Positions 62,066 through 64,000 of a stretch of 64,000 bases of DNA are shown one piece after another. The position numbers and the translations under genes are program-made. The number at the start of each line of letters is the position of its first letter. The first letter of the stretch is position 1. Source of the stretch: Bradyrhizobium sp. AZCC 1693 (GTDB lineage Bacteria; Pseudomonadota; Alphaproteobacteria; Rhizobiales; Xanthobacteraceae); NCBI RefSeq assembly GCF_036924745.1, contig NZ_JAZHSD010000001.1, positions 496,001-560,000 on the forward strand, given 5' to 3'. Below the pieces are notes generated by a model that was not told the DNA's origin, ran no database searches, and saw nothing but the letters and a program-made list of their open reading frames with translations.

Positions 62066-62377
62066 ATGACGAGACGAGCGCGCCGGAACCACACACCGGC
62101 TTTCAAGGCGAAAGTGGCGCTGGCCGCGGTGAAGGGCGATCGAACACTGGCTCAATTGGCGGAGCAGTTCGACGTGCATCCCAATCAGATCACGTCGTGG
62201 AAAGCCCAGCTTGAGGGCGGGGCCGCCGATGTGTTCGGTCCAGGGGGCGGCAACGCCATGGCGCTACCGGCCGTCGATGTGAAGTCGCTGCATGCCAAGA
62301 TCGGGGAGCTGACGCTGGAGAACGATTTTTTAGAAGGAGCGCTCACCAAGGCGGGATTGCTGAGCGCAAAACGATGA
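62066..62377 (+). CDS. IS3 family transposase OrfA
   Basis: A 103-aa DNA-binding protein with the HTH_Tnp_1 domain (HTPAFKAKVALAAVKGDRTL, then QFDVHPNQITSWKAQL) and a C-terminal leucine-zipper-like stretch (VKSLHAKIGELTLENDFLEG). CAGGAGAG lies upstream of ATG 62066. Its stop overlaps the orfB start as ATGA (62374-62377). A slippery heptamer T-TTT-TTA at 62326-62332, followed by a 7-bp stem at 62339-62345/62361-62367, could direct a -1 frameshift into orfB to make the OrfAB transposase. Confidence 0.93.
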   Translation: MTRRARRNHTPAFKAKVALAAVKGDRTLAQLAEQFDVHPNQITSWKAQLEGGAADVFGPGGGNAMALPAVDVKSLHAKIGELTLENDFLEGALTKAGLLSAKR

Positions 62378-63201
62378 TCGACCGTGAGCACGATCTTTCG
62401 ATCACCAGGCAGGCGGAAGTTTTGAAGATCAGCCGTGGCAGTGTCTATTACCTGCCGCGTCCGGTGTCGCCCGACGACCTCGCGATCATGCTGCGGCTCG
62501 ACCGGCTGCATCTGGAGTTTCCTTTCGCCGGTTCGCGGATGTTGAGAGGCCTGCTGGCTGCCGAGGGGTGCAAGATCGGCCGCCGGCATGTCAAGACGCT
62601 CATGCGGAAGATGGGGATAGAGGCGCTCTATCGCCGTCCGCGCACCACCAAGCCCGAACCTGGTCACAAGATCTATCCGTATCTGCTGCGGGGCATGGAG
62701 ATCACGCGCCCGAACCAGGTCTGGGCAATGGACATAACGTATATCCCGATGGCGCGTGGCTTCGTGTATCTCACCGTCGTGCTGGACTGGGCGACCCGCC
62801 GGGTTCTGTCGTGGCGGCTGTCGATCACGATGGAGGCGGCATTCTGCGTCGAGACGCTGCATGACGCCATGGCTCGCCACGGCAAGCCGGAGATCTTCAA
62901 CACGGATCAGGGCTCGCAGTTCACCGGCTCGGCCTTCACCGGCGCGCTCGCCAGCAACGGTATCGCCATCAGCATGGACGGCAAAGGAGCATGGCGGGAC
63001 AACGTGTTCGTCGAGCGGCTGTGGCGCAGCGTCAAATACGAGGAGGTTTACTTGCGGGCCTACGATAGCGTGTCCGACGCCCGCGCCTCGATCGGCCGAT
63101 ACCTCGACTTCTACAATGGCCGGCGTCCACATTCGAGCCTTGACGGCAGTACACCGGATCAAGCCTACTTCAACTCGCTGCCGCTCCGCACGGCAGCCTA
63201 A
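62374..63201 (+). CDS. IS3 family transposase OrfB
   Basis: A 275-aa integrase-core protein. After an HTH_21 region ([20 protein letters not shown]), the DDE catalytic residues are the Asp in [15 protein letters not shown], the Asp in [15 protein letters not shown] and the Glu in [19 protein letters not shown]. The C-terminal [20 protein letters not shown] is the standard IS3 ending. It is in the -1 frame relative to orfA, and the frame is open upstream of its ATG back to the slippery site, consistent with a fused product. Confidence 0.95.
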   Translation: MIDREHDLSITRQAEVLKISRGSVYYLPRPVSPDDLAIMLRLDRLHLEFPFAGSRMLRGLLAAEGCKIGRRHVKTLMRKMGIEALYRRPRTTKPEPGHKIYPYLLRGMEITRPNQVWAMDITYIPMARGFVYLTVVLDWATRRVLSWRLSITMEAAFCVETLHDAMARHGKPEIFNTDQGSQFTGSAFTGALASNGIAISMDGKGAWRDNVFVERLWRSVKYEEVYLRAYDSVSDARASIGRYLDFYNGRRPHSSLDGSTPDQAYFNSLPLRTAA

Positions 63202-63367
63202 CCCCGGCAGAGGCTCCACTTATCGACGCGGAGATTCTGTTCAGACAATCGGGACCAGCTCAGGCGTGCAGATCGGCAAGGCCAACTATATGGCGCACCT
63301 TGCCGGGCGCGTGCGCTCCGCCAAGGCGGGCTGAGCTGTTGGCATCGCCGCCATGCTCCGAAAACCA

Positions 63368-63706
63368 CTACCGAAACTGCGGACAACGATGCACGTAATC
63401 CCAGGGAATATCATACACGCACGTGTAACGGAGATCATCTGATTGCTTTAGCGGCGGAGCCACTACCACCGGTTCGTCGACCGCATCCGGCGGTAGACCG
63501 TAGAAAACACCCCCGCCTGCAGGGAAGAAAGCGCCTGGTCCCCGGTGATGGTGATGATTCATCGATCGGGGGAATGACGGGAAAGCCGGACGCGACGGAG
63601 CAACCCCTGCACCGCGCGCAGCTCCCGGATCGGCAAATGTCTCGCTCGCGGCAAGGACAAGCGCGACTACACTGAGAGACGCGATAAACGTCGTTCTATA
63701 GGTCAT
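63368..63706 (-). CDS. Small exported hypothetical protein
   Basis: A 112-aa precursor with a signal peptide (TFIASLSVVALVLAASETFA, cleavage likely after about residue 26). The mature part contains a His-rich stretch (NHHHHRGPGAFFPAGGG) and two Cys near the C-terminus (TCVYDIPWDYVHRCPQ) that could form a disulfide. I recognise no domain. ATG 63706 is preferred over GTG 63715. It is convergent with the DUF1993 remnant. Confidence 0.7.
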   Translation of the reverse strand: MTYRTTFIASLSVVALVLAASETFADPGAARGAGVAPSRPAFPSFPRSMNHHHHRGPGAFFPAGGGVFYGLPPDAVDEPVVVAPPLKQSDDLRYTCVYDIPWDYVHRCPQFR

Positions 63707-63830
63707 GGCACTCACCCATTCATAGGTTACCGAGCAGCATTCCCAAGACGCTAAGCCGCGGTTTTTGTGCCCGCAAAGGCATAATTAATTATTAGTTAAG
63801 ACGTAATCTTAATGCAGGGGCGCATTCATC

Positions 63831-64000
63831 TCAACTGCGCGACATTTTCTCGAAACCGCTTGATCAGCCGCTCGCGCTTGAGGCGGGACAGCCGCCTGAT
63901 CCAGAACAGGCGTGCGGCCGGTGAAAACGGAGGGCGCATCTCTGGATGGGCGAGACCCTGTCGTGGCAGTGCGGCTATTGTCGCTGAACGGTGCCCAACC
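63831..64000 (-). CDS. C-terminal end of an unidentified protein (partial)
   Basis: On the minus strand a frame is open from the right edge to TGA at 63831-63833, about 56 codons. It ends in a basic, amphipathic stretch (LFWIRRLSRLKRERLIKRFR). Too little is visible for a family call. It could also be a chance open frame, but the terminal charge pattern and absence of stops favour a gene continuing beyond the window. Confidence 0.4.

Larger units (their letters stand above)
61979..63262 (+). mobile_element. IS3-family insertion sequence, 1284 bp
   Basis: The ends are defined by the interrupted DUF1993 gene. The left end begins AGAGCCGGCTCCGGAAATCT; the right end, read inward, begins TGAGCTGGTCCCGATTGTCT. 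They match at 17 of 26 positions as imperfect terminal inverted repeats. A better-conserved inner inverted pair is CGATAAGTGGAG (62007-62018) facing CTCCACTTATCG (63214-63225). GGC (61976-61978, 63263-63265) is the 3-bp target duplication. It carries overlapping orfA and orfB. Confidence 0.88.
61508..63334 (+). pseudogene. DUF1993 family protein gene interrupted by an IS3-family element
   Basis: The first part (61508-61978) encodes 157 residues of a DUF1993 protein (HQIAFACNQPNRFAAWCIDA, then NFYFHLVTGYDILRHEG). The remaining 22 codons are found after the IS at 63266-63331 (VQIGKANYMAHLAGRVRSA), ending at TGA 63332-63334. Both junctions fall on codon boundaries, and GGC flanks the IS on both sides. 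Removing the IS with one GGC gives an uninterrupted 179-aa protein in which GYDILRHEG-VQIGKANY follows the family pattern. As it stands the gene would make a truncated protein with a foreign tail ending at 62029. Function of the family is unknown. Confidence 0.9.

Overview
The window looks like the chromosome of a GC-rich alphaproteobacterium of the Bradyrhizobium/Nitrobacteraceae type. The evidence is uniformly high-GC coding sequence, two phasins (polyhydroxybutyrate granule proteins), TAXI-TRAP transport, many acyl-CoA enzymes, and many short palindromic repeats of the kind scattered through Bradyrhizobium genomes. No rRNA, tRNA or CRISPR array was seen. Species assignment is inference.

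Left part (1-11465): carbon uptake and acyl-CoA metabolism. A TAXI-TRAP transporter (fused permease running off the left edge, plus its binding protein) lies beside an orphan biotinyl carrier. Divergent from the carrier are an IclR regulator and an acyl-CoA carboxyltransferase, with an IclR-like dyad between them. Next come an MFS permease, then a class A flavin monooxygenase coupled to a DUF2783 protein and an enoyl-CoA hydratase. A PaaI thioesterase and a TetR regulator are divergent from these.

11466-13219: an IS110-family (IS1111-type) element of about 1.57 kb has split a dispersed repeat. Its non-coding end carries two short segments matching the two halves of the insertion site, a candidate guide RNA.

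13220-28226: a LysR regulator faces a valine-degradation operon (mmsA, acyl-CoA dehydrogenase, 3-hydroxyisobutyryl-CoA hydrolase, mmsB). This runs on into an acyl-CoA synthetase, a MaoC protein and an SDR. After these come a TIGR03862 flavoprotein, a DSD1-type PLP enzyme, Uup, a UPF0178 protein and a hotdog-fold protein, many of them separated by palindromic repeats.

28402-45726: an orphan molybdenum hydroxylase large subunit, Ppx/GppA, phasin, RlmE, a Crp-type regulator, a second phasin, a DHA2 efflux pump, a small YqaE-like protein, guaB, a chemoreceptor, an MDR oxidoreductase, a frameshifted metallophosphoesterase and an alpha/beta hydrolase.

45727-50972: an AT-richer patch, a RAYT transposase unit with perfect 17-bp inverted ends that meets the 3' end of a membrane-protein gene, MAPEG, RsmB, a cupin, and an NTF2-like gene remnant cut off by a repeat.

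50973-64000: guaA, followed by what looks like a remnant of a guaA-associated genomic island. Copies of the guaA 3' end lie near 56112 and 61446. Between them and guaA are two SWIM-type SNF2 ATPases, a small hypothetical protein and an amidase. Beyond lies a DUF1993 gene split by an IS3-family element whose precise removal would restore the reading frame, then a small exported protein and the end of an unidentified gene.
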